Positions 32,701 to 43,744 of a stretch of DNA of 64,000 bases are shown here, in pieces. The DNA comes from Trebouxia sp. TZW2008 (Eukaryota; Chlorophyta; Trebouxiophyceae; Trebouxiales; Trebouxiaceae): contig BDIU01000343.1 in the NCBI GenBank assembly GCA_002118135.1, forward strand, positions 1-64,000, given 5' to 3'. A program made the position numbers and the translations under genes. Every line of letters begins with the position of its first letter. The first letter of the stretch is position 1. A model generated the notes under the pieces. The model was given only the letters and a program-made list of their open reading frames with translations. It searched no databases and was not told the origin of the DNA.

Positions 32701-34693
32701 CACACAGATGTCTGTAGACGCAATGATCTCACAAGCGAGCACAGGCATCCTGCCTGCTGGTGTGTCATGGGCGCATGTTCAACAAGCTGTGGCATCAGGC
32801 GCTTCACCCAGACGGCCGAGCACATCTATTTACTGCACATCAAGCCACAATCATGCTATGGAGTTTTTTCACAAATTGATGTACACACAGTCACTGCAAG
32901 TGAGCCCATGCATGCTGCCTGCAGGTACGTCATGTGGGCGTCTCCAATGAAACAAGCTACGGCGTAATGCGCTTCATCCAGGCAGCTGAGCAGTCCAGCC
33001 TGCCCCGCATTGTCAGCATCCAGAATGTGTACAGTCTGCTATCCAGAATACAGTTTGACACAGACCTGGCTGAGGTGTGTGCTCCAAGGCAGTGCAATGT
33101 GGGGTTGATGGCTTACTCACCATTGGCTGGCGGGGCACTGTCTGGCAAGTACATCAAGCAAGGCGGGGAGGACCTGCCAAAAGCTCGATTTAACATGTTC
33201 CCAGGTAATTATCTTGTCATGGTGGTATGGGCAGGATGTTAGACAGTAGACTATTCAATGTCATGATATTTGGTCAAAAAAAAGGCTTCAAACCCCTAGG
33301 TCGGCCCAGAAAGATCTGGAACGACATTGTTTTGTCTGACTTTCAAAAGTTGGACATTAGACGTCCATTCCATGACGCTCAGCACAGACCAGCATGGCAA
33401 GACAAGACTTGTGCCACACACACCTAGCACTCTTGCTGGAAGGTGTAGACAATGCTATTGATAACATCTTGTCATGTGTGACCTACATTGTTTCTGCACA
33501 AGCACAGGCTGCAACACAAATTTCGCTGCTACCTGCCAACAACGGCATGTCAGTGTGAAAACATGTTGACATGAGACCATGTCAGCATGACAACAAGTAC
33601 ACATGGCGACCTGTCAGCATGACAATATGACAGCAGGACTACACATCAGCATGAAAACAGGCTTCCATGAGATGGTGACAGCATGAACATATGCAACTCT
33701 TTGCAGGCTACATGGCAAAGCACAATGCATCCCCAGATTAGCAGTGGGAGAGTATGTTGACATTGCCTTGAAGTATGGCTTGACACCCACTCAGTTGGCG
33801 CTAGCTTGATTTCACCAGCACCATGCTTTCTGCACCGTCATGGTGCAGTGCAGCACTTGCTGTGACTGTGACTGTGACTGTGACTGTAACTGCCGGCAAC
33901 AATGCTGACAAAGTCTCAGTGTAACGATATGCTTTTTTTGGCAGGCTACATGGCCAGGTACAACGCATCCCCAGCCAGAATAGCAGTAGGAGAATATGTT
34001 GATATTGCCCTGAAGTATGGCTTGACACCCACTCAGTTGGCGCTAGCTTGGTGCCACCAGCGTTCCTGCGTCACCAGCACCATTGTAGGAGCTACGTCTG
34101 CTGAACAACTGAAGGTAAGACCATCATTTTGCTGTTAGTGCTCCTGCATCGCCTCACACTACATCTGCATTTGTACAAAACATGGCCAGCGTCGTATCTG
34201 GAGGCAACATTAGCAAGTGCCATCAGCGTTCCTGTGTCACCAGCACCATTGTGGGAGCTACGTCTGCTGAACAACTGAAGGTAAGACCACCATTGTGCTG
34301 CTAGTCTTCCTGCCATGTGTCACACTGTAGCTGAAGCTGTGCATAAGCACTTCAAGGCCTTGCTTGGAAATGCAAGCAGCAAGTGTCGCCAGCATCCTTT
34401 GTCACAAGCACCAGTTTGGAAGCTAGCGCTGCTAAAGAGTTGAAGGTAAGAGTCTAATTCTAGTTTGTACCAGCCTCTTCACCGTGTTGCTGCACAATTC
34501 ACTTTGCAAGCTCGTTGTTGTATTTCAGGCTGACATTGCTGAACGTCCTGTCCAATCTTATGTCTGTTCCGCAACAGGACACATTGTGCAATGCAGGAGA
34601 ACATCAGCGCTTTTGACAAGGAGCTTCCACCAGAATGCATAGCTGACATTGAGAATGTCTACAAGAGATACAGAGACCCCACAATGAGGTAGA
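29740..34693 (+). CDS. Aldo/keto reductase, likely plastid-targeted
   Basis: NADPH-dependent oxidoreductase of the AKR superfamily, closest by eye to Tas-like proteins. Exons: 29,740-29,977, 30,045-30,156, 30,250-30,352, 30,772-30,914, 31,585-31,696, 32,925-33,204, ~33,944-34,113 and ~34,596-34,693. The first exon encodes a Ser/Thr/Arg-rich transit-like N terminus ending near GRVKLGSSDLQVSG. The tetrad is visible: Asp and Tyr in INFIDTAEMYPVPP, Lys in IVLASK and His in LLQIHWPDR. Later blocks are GVSNETSYGVMRF, SIQNVYSLL, LMAYSPLAGGALSGKY and STIVGATSAEQLK; it ends YKRYRDPTMR. Phase works out exactly at the EMYPVPP split codon. The annotated ATG is the first in frame; upstream frame is open to about 29,707. 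Several introns contain extra copies of exons 5, 6 and 7 and one LINE fragment. Confidence 0.88.
31470..32040 (+). repeat. Copies of aldo/keto reductase exon 5
   Basis: Real exon 31,585-31,696 (after TGCAG; SYEEQLKGLEKVIKAGK before the donor). An upstream echo at 31,472-31,502 holds only the exon start; downstream copies at about 31,770-31,868 and 31,945-32,034 hold the second half with open frames (SYEEQLRGLEKVTKDGK, SYEEQLRGLEKVVKAGK) and donors, but lack the exon start WLPLFG. Confidence 0.9.
32582..33010 (+). repeat. Upstream echoes of aldo/keto reductase exon 6
   Basis: Decayed copies of the exon start (RHVGVSNETSYGVMRF) are at about 32,585-32,665 (HMGIANEISYGVMPF, still open, then stop) and 32,757-32,830 (frame lost). 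The real exon begins at 32,925. Confidence 0.88.
33240..33427 (+). mobile_element. LINE ORF2 C-terminal fragment inside an aldo/keto reductase intron
   Basis: Encodes LGRPRKIWNDIVLSDFQKLD and, further on, FHDAQHRPAWQDKT. The GRPxxxW…D…DL…L…A.DR..W pattern is the usual C-terminal end of LINE ORF2 proteins. Same orientation as the host gene. No poly-A tail or target duplication is obvious. Confidence 0.55.
33530..33695 (+). repeat. Degenerate CAGCATGA-containing tandem repeat
   Basis: Several imperfect 25-30 bp units with GTCAGCATGACAA(C/T) and ACACAT cores in the intron before exon 7. No coding potential seen. Confidence 0.55.
33704..34450 (+). repeat. Copies of aldo/keto reductase exon 7
   Basis: Real exon ~33,944-34,113 (ARYNASPARIAVGEYVDIAL to SAEQLK). 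Upstream echo at 33,704-33,845 covers the exon start but is shortened and ends in stop. Downstream echoes at about 34,222-34,281 and 34,385-34,446 cover the exon end with the AAGGTAAGA donor. A (TGACTG)n run at 33,861-33,890 lies between. Confidence 0.9.
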
Positions 34694-36114
34694 ATAACCA
34701 ATTTTGGCAGCATCCAAGCATCACACACCCAAGACATGCTATCGGGTCGGCCATAGGATGTCAGGGTTCTGGATTGGAGCTGCTTGCCCTCAGCTGGATT
34801 GGCTGAAGATCAGATATGATATGTCACAATGCGCTTCGCAGTAGTTTCCTCTGGTGTGCTACAACATGATCATGGACGTCAGGCATGACGTTTCAGCACA
34901 CGAATCTAATTCATCGTTGATCCTGTCAGATTGCTCTCTGTGCGAGCTGCCTTCAGAGCGGAATTTGATTTTACAAGGTCAAACGTGGTGACTGTGAAGG
35001 TCAATGAGACTGGCATGCATATTTCTGAATGCTTCACTAGCGTGATTGTTAGAGTTGGGATTTGAGAGAGAATTACAATGTTTCATTGGTATCTTCCATC
35101 AGACTCTTCTTAGCTGGACATGTGATGTATGGAAGACAATTTTACACAGATCATAGCGCCATCTTTTGCGCACTCAACACTGTAAAAGATTTCCTGTGCT
35201 GTACATTGCGCTGCACCAACCTGTATGCCTTGAACGCAATCAAAAGCAAGTTTGCATGTTCTGACTTGCCTGCTGTTAGCTTGGTGTGCTTGTCATGATG
35301 ATTGTCACAGCTTTTCGAAGCAGCTATGGACTATCAGCAAGGCTGTGTTTGCGAGTTCCAGGCATGCTGCAATGACTGCAATTATAATTAGTCACCGGGG
35401 TCCTTGCAACTGCACTGCAGGCTGTGCGAAACCTTCTGCGTTTGTCGGCATACGATCTGGAAGAATAAGCCCAGATTGGTGCCAATTCTGCAGGCATCGT
35501 GTAGAAAGCTACCAGACGTGTTGGCAGGTGAGTCAATTCGTACCTGCAGCGGTGCATGCCAGATGTTCACGCATGCTGAGCAGCACTTGCCATGAGCTGC
35601 AATCGCTGTACGTGCGGCGCTATACATAATACAGCTTGAGATGGTTTTCTTGTGCTGCCAGGAACATCCATCTCGAGCGAAGACATTGCAGTGGGTTTCA
35701 AAAAGCGAGTTTCAGTCAGCAAACAGTTGACACCGGCTCAGCAGAGCTACACAGTTGTCAACGCCTGCCAATGCCTTGTGAGCACGAACATAAAGCAGTC
35801 GTGAACGTCAATCAGCTTGCTTTATCAGGCAGGAGCCAGAGAACCTTTGCCACCTGAGCAACTGCACAGCCTGCACTTCTATCAGACAGAAGAACTAGCG
35901 CGTAAACAATATTTTCAGCAGCCCTTGCAGTCTCCAACCTTGCAACATACTTGTTGTTGAAGACACTCTCAACAAGGTTATCAGAACGGTTGGTCACCGG
36001 AGGCCTTGCACAGGGCAGCGCTCTGCTTGACAGCAATTGCTTCAGCTGCAAGTCCACAGCTTTGACCTGCAGTTGCTATCAGCTGCTCACAAAGTAGCAA
36101 AATCAGCAGATCAT
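34694..36114. other. Unassigned region between aldo/keto reductase and MPHOSPH6
   Basis: No firm gene. On the minus strand, IGTNLGLFFQI (about 35,497-35,465, between a TGCAG and a GTATGC) resembles the GxNLGLAFQIxDD helix of trans-prenyltransferases, and VDLQLKQLLSSRALP (about 36,053-36,010) resembles their N-terminal helix, but the DDxxD motifs were not found. On the plus strand, SSEDIAVGFKKRVSVSKQLT at 35,668-35,727 is an open segment after CAG. Neither reading is convincing on its own. Confidence 0.25.
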
Positions 36115-36587
36115 CAGCACCTGCGCTCTTGAGTGTGCAACAACTCAGACAGCATAAAACACAGCGCAGCATTAGGACCTGCGGTCTTAATTGATCAGCT
36201 ACTCAGACCGCGCTAAATACCGCACATCTTCAGCACCTGTGCTCTAGACTGTCCAGCTACGCAGACAGCATAAAGCACAGCACAGCATAGCATCAGCACC
36301 TGTGCTCCAAGTTTTTCAGCTACACATACAGCATAAAGCACAGCACATCATCAGGACCTGTGGGCTCAAGCTGTCAGTTACTCAGACATCATAAGACACA
36401 GCACAGCATCAGGAGCTGTGACTCAATTGGTTCAGCAGCACAGACTGCATAAGTTACAGCACGTCTGACGTGAGGTCTAAAGTGTCCAGCTACTCAGACA
36501 GCATCAACCAAAGCACATCACAACAATTTGCAGTCTTCACCATAAGCTACTCAGACAACATAAAACACAGCAAATCACCAAAGCTTC
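36115..36587. repeat. ~58-bp minisatellite upstream of MPHOSPH6
   Basis: About eight degenerate units with the core CAGCTACTCAGACAGCATAAA(G/A)CACAGCACA(T/G)CATCAG(C/G)ACCTGTGCTC. The array ends about 35 bp before the MPHOSPH6 start codon, so it probably occupies its promoter and 5' UTR. Confidence 0.9.
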
Positions 36588-36622
36588 CAGTTGCATTCCG
36601 CTGCAGTGCAAGTCTTTGAACC

Positions 36623-38074
36623 ATGGCAGAGGGTCAGAAGCCTGCGGCTGCTGCAAAGAAGCCAGCCCTCAGCAACAGGCTGATGCAAATGAAGTTCATG
36701 CAGCGCGGCAAGGAGAAGACTGTCCTCAAAGAGGCCGTGGAGGAGCAGGTAGACACCCTGTGATGCATTGTCTGCTTGTTACGTGCTTTGCTGATGGACC
36801 GTTATCCATAGAGACTGCATTGCCCAGGTCATGTGATTCAAGCCCTCAAAACTGGTCAAGGAAGGTCTGCCATGAAGTTGTTCTGCTTGACTTTCATTGA
36901 TTGGGTATGAAACATCCCCTACTGCATTGCCAATGACCAAGCCAGTCTGGCATCAAAAGATTTTAGCCATACACGCCCAGCTTGCAATAACCATTGTCAC
37001 TGTCATTCCTTGTTATGCGCACTTTTTGAGCCCATTGTTACTACCCATGCAGCCTGCATTCTCATTGTCATCGTGAGCACCATCATCAGCGTTTTTGTTC
37101 AACGCTCAATCAATATTATTAAATATTATCAATATTATTATCAGTATTACTATTTCCAGGCAAAGACTGAAGATGAGGCAAAGTGGGTGGCGCAGACACA
37201 GCAGACAGGGTGTGTAGTTTTGACAGAAGGCGACCCACCGCCCACTGCTCACTTTGGTCACATGTCATTTTCCAGCTTCAATCCTGAGCTGCAGAAACTT
37301 CAGGCAAGCCATGCTGTTTTCCTATTGCTATATGTTGCTTGCATCAAAGTTGCTTGAGGAAAGTCTCTGTGGGGAAATGCCATGAGGCAGTATGATGAGA
37401 GCTTTTGCCAGTATAAGCCGCGTGGAGACTTTGTTGAGTCTATGCAGTGTCACTTCTTCTGATGCTGTGGCTGTTTTGTTGACATGAGTGCATGCCATGT
37501 TTGTTTGGCAGACTTTCAGCGGCAAACAGTGCCCTCCATATGCAGATAGCTTTCAGTGATGCGTTTTGCCTCGTTAAGATGCTGTACATGCTGTTGGTGT
37601 GGCTTGACTGTCGTGCTGAATGTATGTTGTCTCACTGTACAGGATGATCATACTTTGACTGTTGTGCTTTAGCTTTGTCATCCCAGTCCGTGAAATTGAC
37701 ACAAGTGGTCAGTTTTTGTCAACTCTGTTCTGCTTTGTCATCCCAGTCCATAAAATCAACACAAGTGCTGAATTCTTGTCAATTCTGTTCTGCAGGATGA
37801 ACGAGAGGCTATGCTAGCAGCTGCCAGAAAGGCAGGATTGCAACATCTCAATGGAGAAAGTGTCTCAGCTGCGGAAATGGCAGAGACTTTTTCAAGTGTG
37901 CAGAGTCATCAAACAGGGTCTGCGCAAAGAGAACAGAATAGTGCTAACAAAAGTAGAATGCCAGGCAGTCGGCATTCAGAAAGCATGCGAGAAGGCAGAC
38001 AAAAACCACACAAAACAGACAGCAGCAATCCCAAGTCAGGGCTGAAGCGCAAACGGAAACCTCGCCCAAAATGA
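36623..38074 (+). CDS. MPHOSPH6: M-phase phosphoprotein 6 homologue, nuclear exosome cofactor
   Basis: Associates with the nuclear RNA exosome and Mtr4 in 5.8S rRNA 3'-end maturation in other eukaryotes. Exons 36,623-36,748, 37,160-37,303 and 37,796-38,074, all phase 0, give 182 residues (human about 160). The N terminus SNRLMQMKFMQRGKEK matches the conserved LxxMKFMQR block, and the second exon holds FGHMSFSSFNPELQKL, matching the conserved GRMSFxxFNPExEKL. The C terminus is basic (KRKRKPRPK), consistent with nuclear localisation. The second intron starts with GC (CAG|GCAAGC). A 60-bp intron unit ending in TTCTGTTCTG(C) is duplicated at 37,672-37,795, just before the last exon. Confidence 0.9.
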
Positions 38075-39135
38075 TATGAGTTGCAGCTTCACTCTTCTGT
38101 TATGCTGTTTGCAAGGTCTTTGTCACGAACTTATGGCACTAATTCCTGTGCCCTGCTAGTGATGTACGATAAAGAATTAAGCTGACAATGCAAATGCTGT
38201 TTGCTGCCCGAATTGCTTTTGCATTTTGAGACTTTTTAGGGTGTCACATTTTGTTGGGTCAGCAACCCCTGCCAGCAGCAACCTTTGTCTGGTACAGCTA
38301 AGCCTCACTGTGCTTGTAAGCTGCATCTTCTTTGATTGGACGCATGCAGACCGACTGTTACATGACACATGCATGCTGCTGAACAAAGGGCTGTGAAGGT
38401 GTTCAACTTAGTAAGGTCAACATCAGCCCCGTTGACCATAATGTTTTCCACATGACCAAGTCATGCGATGGCCATGGCATGCCACTCCAAGAAAGAGAAC
38501 ATTGTACAAAAGCAGCATGACCAAATTGAGAGGGACCATCGATTTCATCCACCTTTGCTAATCGCAAACTGCCTGCAACTCTAAGCGCAGTACGTCGTTG
38601 AGCCTGCTGCGTTGAACTTGCATGGTCATTGCACGTCATTGCACGTCAATGGCGTGAGGCACCTTGAACTCAGGCCCTAAACCTGAGAAGTCGCTGCCTA
38701 TGCCATACTGCAAATACGCAAGCTTGATGTTGGCAATTGATCAACGAGGTCATAAAGCTCTCAGCTCGAGCCAAAAGGGCTATCTGAGCATTAACCGGCA
38801 GACAGCCTCAGTCTAAATCATGTGATGAAGCTGTTAGCCGCATACTTGGCGCGAAGACAGAGCAGGGAAGAGACATGAAAGCACACTCAGGACAAGTTGA
38901 CAAGCATGCACAACAGTAAAAGCTGAGCGTAAGCTTTCCTGCTTTGAAATACACACCTACATGCAAACCTGCTGATCACCTGCTATACAGACACAGACGC
39001 ATCTTTAAAAACGCTTGCACACTATGCTCTGCACGTGTTCCGGTCAAACCAGCTGGAACCAATATAAGCTTGCTGCCGCAGACATACAGATTCTGAAAGC
39101 ACATCAAACATTTGCTGCACATACTGGGTCTTGCA
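38075..39135. other. Intergenic between convergent MPHOSPH6 and AKR2 genes
   Basis: About 1.06 kb holding two 3' UTRs. A TGTAA, the usual green-algal poly-A signal, occurs at about 38,315-38,319 (CTTGTAAGC) on the MPHOSPH6 side. No other gene or repeat recognised. Confidence 0.4.
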
Positions 39136-41293
39136 TCACAAGTACTTCGAGCCTTCTGTGTTGCTGTCTCCACCCTTGTTTTGAAGAAACTTGACCAAGT
39201 GCATTTCTCGGTTGACGCGCGCTGCATCGATGGGTTGCTGACCAGCGTCATTCTTTGCTTTCAAGTCAGCTCCTGCCTGTAACAACAGCTCTGCTGCTTC
39301 TTTCCGGCCATAGCCTGCAAGCAGCAGTGCAGGCAACTCACAAGATTGCAGCAGGGCCTGGGCTCACATGCTTGAGGTTCGACCCTTATGATGTGACACT
39401 TTTTGTGACCTATTTTGGCTCTTGAATTGGCTCTTGAAGTCGGTCTACTTGCGCAGGCAGCAGAAGCTTGACCACTCTGATAACAGCATGTTGTGCTGTA
39501 ACCGTTGCTGCATAGAATGGCTTGCATGCAAGTCACTAGGATGCAGCTCACCAGCAGCATAATGCAGCGCTGTGCTCTTCTTGGCGTCGGTCTTTGTGAC
39601 GTCTGCGCCAGCGTCTAGCAACACTTTCACCAGAGGGACCTTGTTGTATCCCACCGCAAGGCCTAGCGCTGTGATGCCCCTCGTGTCTGCCTCATTTACA
39701 TCTGCTCCCTGCGCATCAAGCCACACAATGAGGATTTTTTGCAACACATCCACGACTTTCGCCAGGGGGACCTTGTTGTGCCCCATGGCTAGGCCAAGCG
39801 CTGTGATGCTCTTGCATCTACCTTGTTTACATCTGCTCCCTGAAGTCAGGCCACAAGTTGGTTATTACAGTCCAAGAAAAAGTAAACTCCAAGAAAAGGT
39901 AAATGTGTGCTGTGATCATGCCATCTGCCTCATTTACATCTGCTATCTGAAGTCATGCAACAAGTGATCACACTCTGTATGCTGATGCATCCCAGAGGTG
40001 CAATGAAACGCATGATAAGCCCTGTCAATGCTTTTGCAAATGCAAGGCAGACAATTACCATGATGAGCCGTAATCGAATGATGCGCCAAATTTTAAAGCA
40101 TGCAGACTGGCTGTTCTCTACTGACTACAGCAGACCAGGGTGGGTGACTCCCAGCGAACATCAAAGGTCTTGGAATGAGTTATACAGATTCAAGGTTCTG
40201 ACCTCATTTAGAAGCCGCCTTGCAGCTTCAATGTCGCCAAGCTTTGCAGCCTCATGTAGCGTTTGCGCTTCCTGCACTCACAATTTGGATGGCTGAACAA
40301 CATGAGTTTCATGCAAAAGCAGATAGGTGTATACTAGGAGCCACATATTGGCAGTAATGGCTGTTGCATGCCGTGAAGCATGCACCCAAACTCCACTGTT
40401 TTTCATTTCAGTGGTGCAGTCAACACAAGCCTTGACATGCCGCAGTGTAAAAGTGGCAGGTGCCTGGGCGTTGCTATGAGAGTGTCTGCTCAATGCAGTG
40501 GGATTCTGCATGAGCATAGAATGCAACATTGCGGCAGGGGACAGACGCATTCTCTGGATGTGCCAGATGCGATGTTTCTGCTGACACATGTCCATGCTGT
40601 TCAAGGAAGCAACAATATGGATTGCGTTGAGTGCAGCACATTGTATTGCATTACTTGCAAACAGAATCAGCATGACAATAGTTTAATGTCTGAAAGGAAA
40701 GGTCAGGAGCATGAACCTGTTGAGGAGCTTTTGAAGTTTTGCTGCTCTTCAACTTGACGCCGCCCATCTTCTCAGTGATCTTTGACATCAGCTCAGAGTC
40801 ATTCCAGTACTTTTCCATGGCACTAGCACCATTTGACTTGATATCATCAAATACACGTTTTAGCTCAGGGTCGTCTTGCATGGCTGCTAATCGCTTCTGA
40901 TACGCAGGGTCTGCTGCAGCCCGCGTTTGCGATTCCAGCATTGCTTCGGCCATGCCAGGCGTGTTCAGCATCCGCTGTGCTTCAATGAACGACTGCTGCG
41001 CTGCTTGTGGGTTCTGCTTCAAATACTCTATGACGGTCTTGGCGGTAGCTTCGTCTACCCCGGGAGGCATTGCAACCGGTACCTGTGAACGTGTGCGGAG
41101 ACTGAGAAGGATCGGCAAGCGCAAAAGTCACAACGTCTGACGCCATAGTGCATTGACTGTATCTGCACGGCGTCTTGCGGGCCTCGGGGAGATCGCGCAC
41201 CTTGGAGCCGTTTGGGAGCTGAATGTGGGATGGTTCGGGCTTATTGCCGCCCTTGACAGCGGCCTTGTCGGCCTGTGCAGATTTCTTGCCCAT
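39136..41293 (-). CDS. AKR2: AKR2-like ankyrin-repeat chaperone for plastid outer-envelope proteins
   Basis: Cytosolic factor that in plants binds tail- and signal-anchored proteins and delivers them to the chloroplast outer envelope. Exons: ~41,170-41,293, 40,717-41,082, 40,203-40,271, 39,552-39,708 and 39,136-39,314. The second exon holds the STI1-like segment (AAMQDDPELKRVFDDIKSNG, then AMEKYWNDSELM), which aligns with Arabidopsis AKR2A (KEDPELKPILDEI…MMKYWNDPE). The ankyrin part follows: LHEAAKLGDIEAARRLL, ALGLAVGYNKVPLVKVLLDA, STALHYAAGYGRKEAAELLL, and the typical QPIDAARVNREMHLVKFLQ end. N terminus is MGKKSAQADK and shorter than in plants, so the long N-terminal part of plant AKR2A is absent or lies in exons I missed. 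The exact donor of the first exon is unclear. Confidence 0.85.
39735..39965 (-). repeat. Upstream echoes of the AKR2 ankyrin exon 39,552-39,708
   Basis: On the minus strand, decayed copies of the exon start (GGAGCAGATGTAAA…, AGCGCTTGGCCTAGCCATGGGG…AACAAGGTCCC) lie at about 39,735-39,845, with a shorter one (AGCAGATGTAAATGAGGCAGA) at about 39,920-39,950. The CTTGGCCTAGC/AGGCCTAGC and CTTTCGCC/CTTTCACC blocks are nearly identical between copies. Confidence 0.8.
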
Positions 41294-41724
41294 TGTGCAG
41301 GTATCCGCAGAGTGATCACTGCAGTGCTACGCTAAAGCTGCGCGCCGATTGCGATCACAGCGGAACCGATTGTCTGTATCACTCGACACGCTATCAGATT
41401 GTCACGTCGATGCGGGCGTCCTGAAAAGCTGCAAAGTTAACGAGCTTGCTTTGTAGGTGCTCGCGAGATCAGCGAGGCCTATCTTGTTAACCTTGTAGGG
41501 TAGGTTATCCTCGGGGTTGTGCCAGGCGGTTGTGCCAGCTTGGTGCTTGAGCAGAAATATGCACTGGTGCGTCCACAAGTAGAATCATTTGCACTCAAAG
41601 TGATGCTGCTCGTCATGTTTTGTGTTTCAGATGTGTGTCGTGACCCACACTGAGCTGAGGCACAGCTCCTGCTGTTAGGAAGGGCTAGATTTCTCTAAGC
41701 CTCGGTGTACAAGCTAAACAGCTG

Positions 41725-41776
41725 CAGTGTCATAGACCTATAGGTATATGTAGGTATATATAGGTATATATATTTA
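41725..41776. repeat. TAGGTATAT simple repeat
   Basis: Short AT-rich run of TATAGGTATATG/TAGGTATATA units directly abutting the left arm of the foldback element. Confidence 0.85.
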
Positions 41777-43248
41777 CAACACTGACCACTGACCAGTTGC
41801 TATTACCAAGCATTTGCAGGGCTATGTCATGGTTATGTCACGGGGTGTGCATGACTAAGCGAGGAGAGAGTGATTAAAACACTGCAATTTCAAATGCTAG
41901 GTTTTAACTGGTTGACAGGTAGACATCCGTCCATGTAAATACCCTACACACACTGCTCCCCGCTGCTTATTTTCTTAACTCTAACATCATTTTTGTTCTA
42001 GTATTTTAGTGTAGAGTAGTAACGCCCCACCTTCCCACCCTCCCAAGAAAAAAGTGTAGCTATCTCAAAATACAGAAAAAACAGACATAATCTCAAAGAA
42101 ACGTGTCTGCACGCAAAAAAGACCATATGTCATCTTGTCAAAAAGCTATGGATTTTCAGTAGGTTTTCTGGCCCAACTTCTGCAGAAACTGCGTGCAGCT
42201 TGTGTATGATCAACGCCACATCACTGTAGCGTCAGCGTCTGAACTTTGTGCGCCACATCACTAAAGCGTCTGAACTTTGCGCGCTCTGAGTACAGCCTTT
42301 GAAGCCATTGCGTACAGTCGTCACTACCTCTGCATGCAGAAACTCGAAAGTTTGAATGTATTATGCTATAGAGTCCCAAGGTGGTGTACAAGGGCAGCGC
42401 TTGTACTAACTCGGATTGGCTAGGAATCGAACCACGGACTAACTCCGTGCAAGGGAGTCGGCCTTCACGGTTCTGCACTCAGTGATGAGTAAGAAGCCCG
42501 ACCCATAAGTGCCAACCCGGTCATTGCCCTGGATTATAGACCGTAACACCCCAGCGGCGTTACAGCGCCGCAAGGTGGGGCGTTACTACTCTACACTATT
42601 ACACTAAGTACTATAACAATACTGATGATAGAATTAAGAAAACAAGCAGCGGGAAGCAGTGTGTGTAGGGTATTTACATGGACGAATATCCACCTGTTGT
42701 CAAACAATTAAAACCTAGCATTTGAAATTGCAGTGATTTAATCACTCTCTCCTTGCTTAGTCACGCACCACACAAAGTTCAAACGCTGACGCTACAGTGA
42801 TGTGGCGCTGATCATACACAAGCTGCACGCAGTTTCTGCAGAAGTTGGGCCAGAAAACCTGCTGAAATCCATAGCTTTTTGACAAGATGACATATGGTCT
42901 TTTTTGCGTGCAGACACGTTTCTTTGAGATTATGTCTGTTTTTTCTGTATTTTGAGATAGCTACACTTTTTTCTTGGGAGGGTGGGAAGGTGGGGCATTA
43001 CTACTCTACACTAAAATACTAGAACAATAATGATGATAGAGTTAAGAAAATAAGCAGCGGGGAGCAGTGTGTGTATGGTATTTACATGGACAGATGTCTA
43101 CCTGTCAACCAGTTAAAACCTAGCATTTGAAATTGCAGTGTTTTAATCACTCTCTCCTCGCTTAGTCATGCACACCCCGTGACATATCCATGACATAACC
43201 CTGCAAATGCTTAGTAATAGCAAATGCTCAGTGGTCAATGTTGCAACT
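41776..43248. mobile_element. Foldback-type element, ~480-bp inverted arms
   Basis: The left arm, about 41,776-42,257, is repeated as its reverse complement at about 42,768-43,248 with high identity over the whole length (for example TTGGGAGGGTGGGAAGGTGGGGC and the TAGCATTTGAAATTGCAGTG block). A third, partial copy at about 42,573-42,768 repeats the outer half of the right arm in direct orientation. The spacer holds GGTTCGATTCC on the minus strand (tRNA B-box consensus) within a tRNA-like hairpin. No transposase is visible. A second copy with the same spacer motif lies at 46,440-47,045. Could also be recombined solo LTRs of the nearby Ty3/gypsy element. Confidence 0.8.
42428..42463 (-). other. 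tRNA-like segment (B box plus anticodon-like hairpin)
   Basis: On the minus strand, ACTCC-CTTGCAC-GGAGT forms a 5-bp stem with a 7-nt loop, followed after five bases by a stretch with GGTTCGATTCC, the RNA polymerase III B-box consensus. The T stem pairs poorly and no D arm or acceptor stem is found, so this is at best a tRNA-derived relic or a chance match. Confidence 0.25.
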
Positions 43249-43311
43249 CCTGACGTTACAAGTACACACTGGAAATCCCAGCACATTACCAGATTCATAC
43301 CACATTTCATA

Positions 43312-43744
43312 GCACGTTTCCTCATTTCTGCTACCCCCTGTACATGACAATGAGGTTAGCGCTGACCAGCCTGCCATCATAATAGTTGAAGGCGAGGAGG
43401 AGTTCAGGTTGCAGACAATTCTACAACACTCACCTTGCAAGAACAGGGGTGACTCCAAAATGAAGCATCTGCTTTCCTGGAAGGGCTATGGTCCAGCATA
43501 CAATACCTGGGAACCAGAAAAAGCTCTTCAGCAGCATGCTGATGAGGCGCGGGACGAATACTGGGACGAAGTAGTTACTGTGCAAGTTGCTCAGGACACT
43601 GACACTGGGTTGGCTCCTGGTGACATCAGCGCATTGCCTGCCACTACTGACCGATGTCGAGGCCGTACAGGCCGAGGTCGAGGCCGAGGCAAAGGTCGAG
43701 GTCGTGGATCTCTCAGATCTGTCAGCAAGAAGCTGAAAGCATAG
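43312..43744 (+). pseudogene. Ty3/gypsy chromovirus integrase C-terminal chromodomain remnant
   Basis: Open frame from about 43,312 to a stop at 43,744. It includes VEGEEEFRLQTILQH and HLLSWKGYGPAYNTWEPEKAL, the chromodomain typical of chromovirus integrases (hydrophobic strand, WKGY…NTWEP). There is no upstream gag, protease, reverse transcriptase or integrase core. The C terminus is an Arg/Gly tail (GRTGRGRGRGKGRGRG), not usual for chromoviruses. Probably a broken retroelement; a small captured protein is possible but no start codon precedes the domain. Confidence 0.75.

Noticed and set aside
35388..36060. Prenyl diphosphate synthase on the minus strand (IGTNLGLFFQI, VDLQLKQLLSS)
   Set aside because: Two short motif-like segments fit, but neither DDxxD motif nor the lysine/arginine motifs could be found in the neighbourhood, and the plus strand is also open there. 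Left as an unassigned region.
42428..42463. tRNA-Ala gene on the minus strand
   Set aside because: The anticodon-like stem and B box are good, but the T stem pairs in only three of five positions and there is no D arm or acceptor stem. Kept only as a tRNA-like relic.
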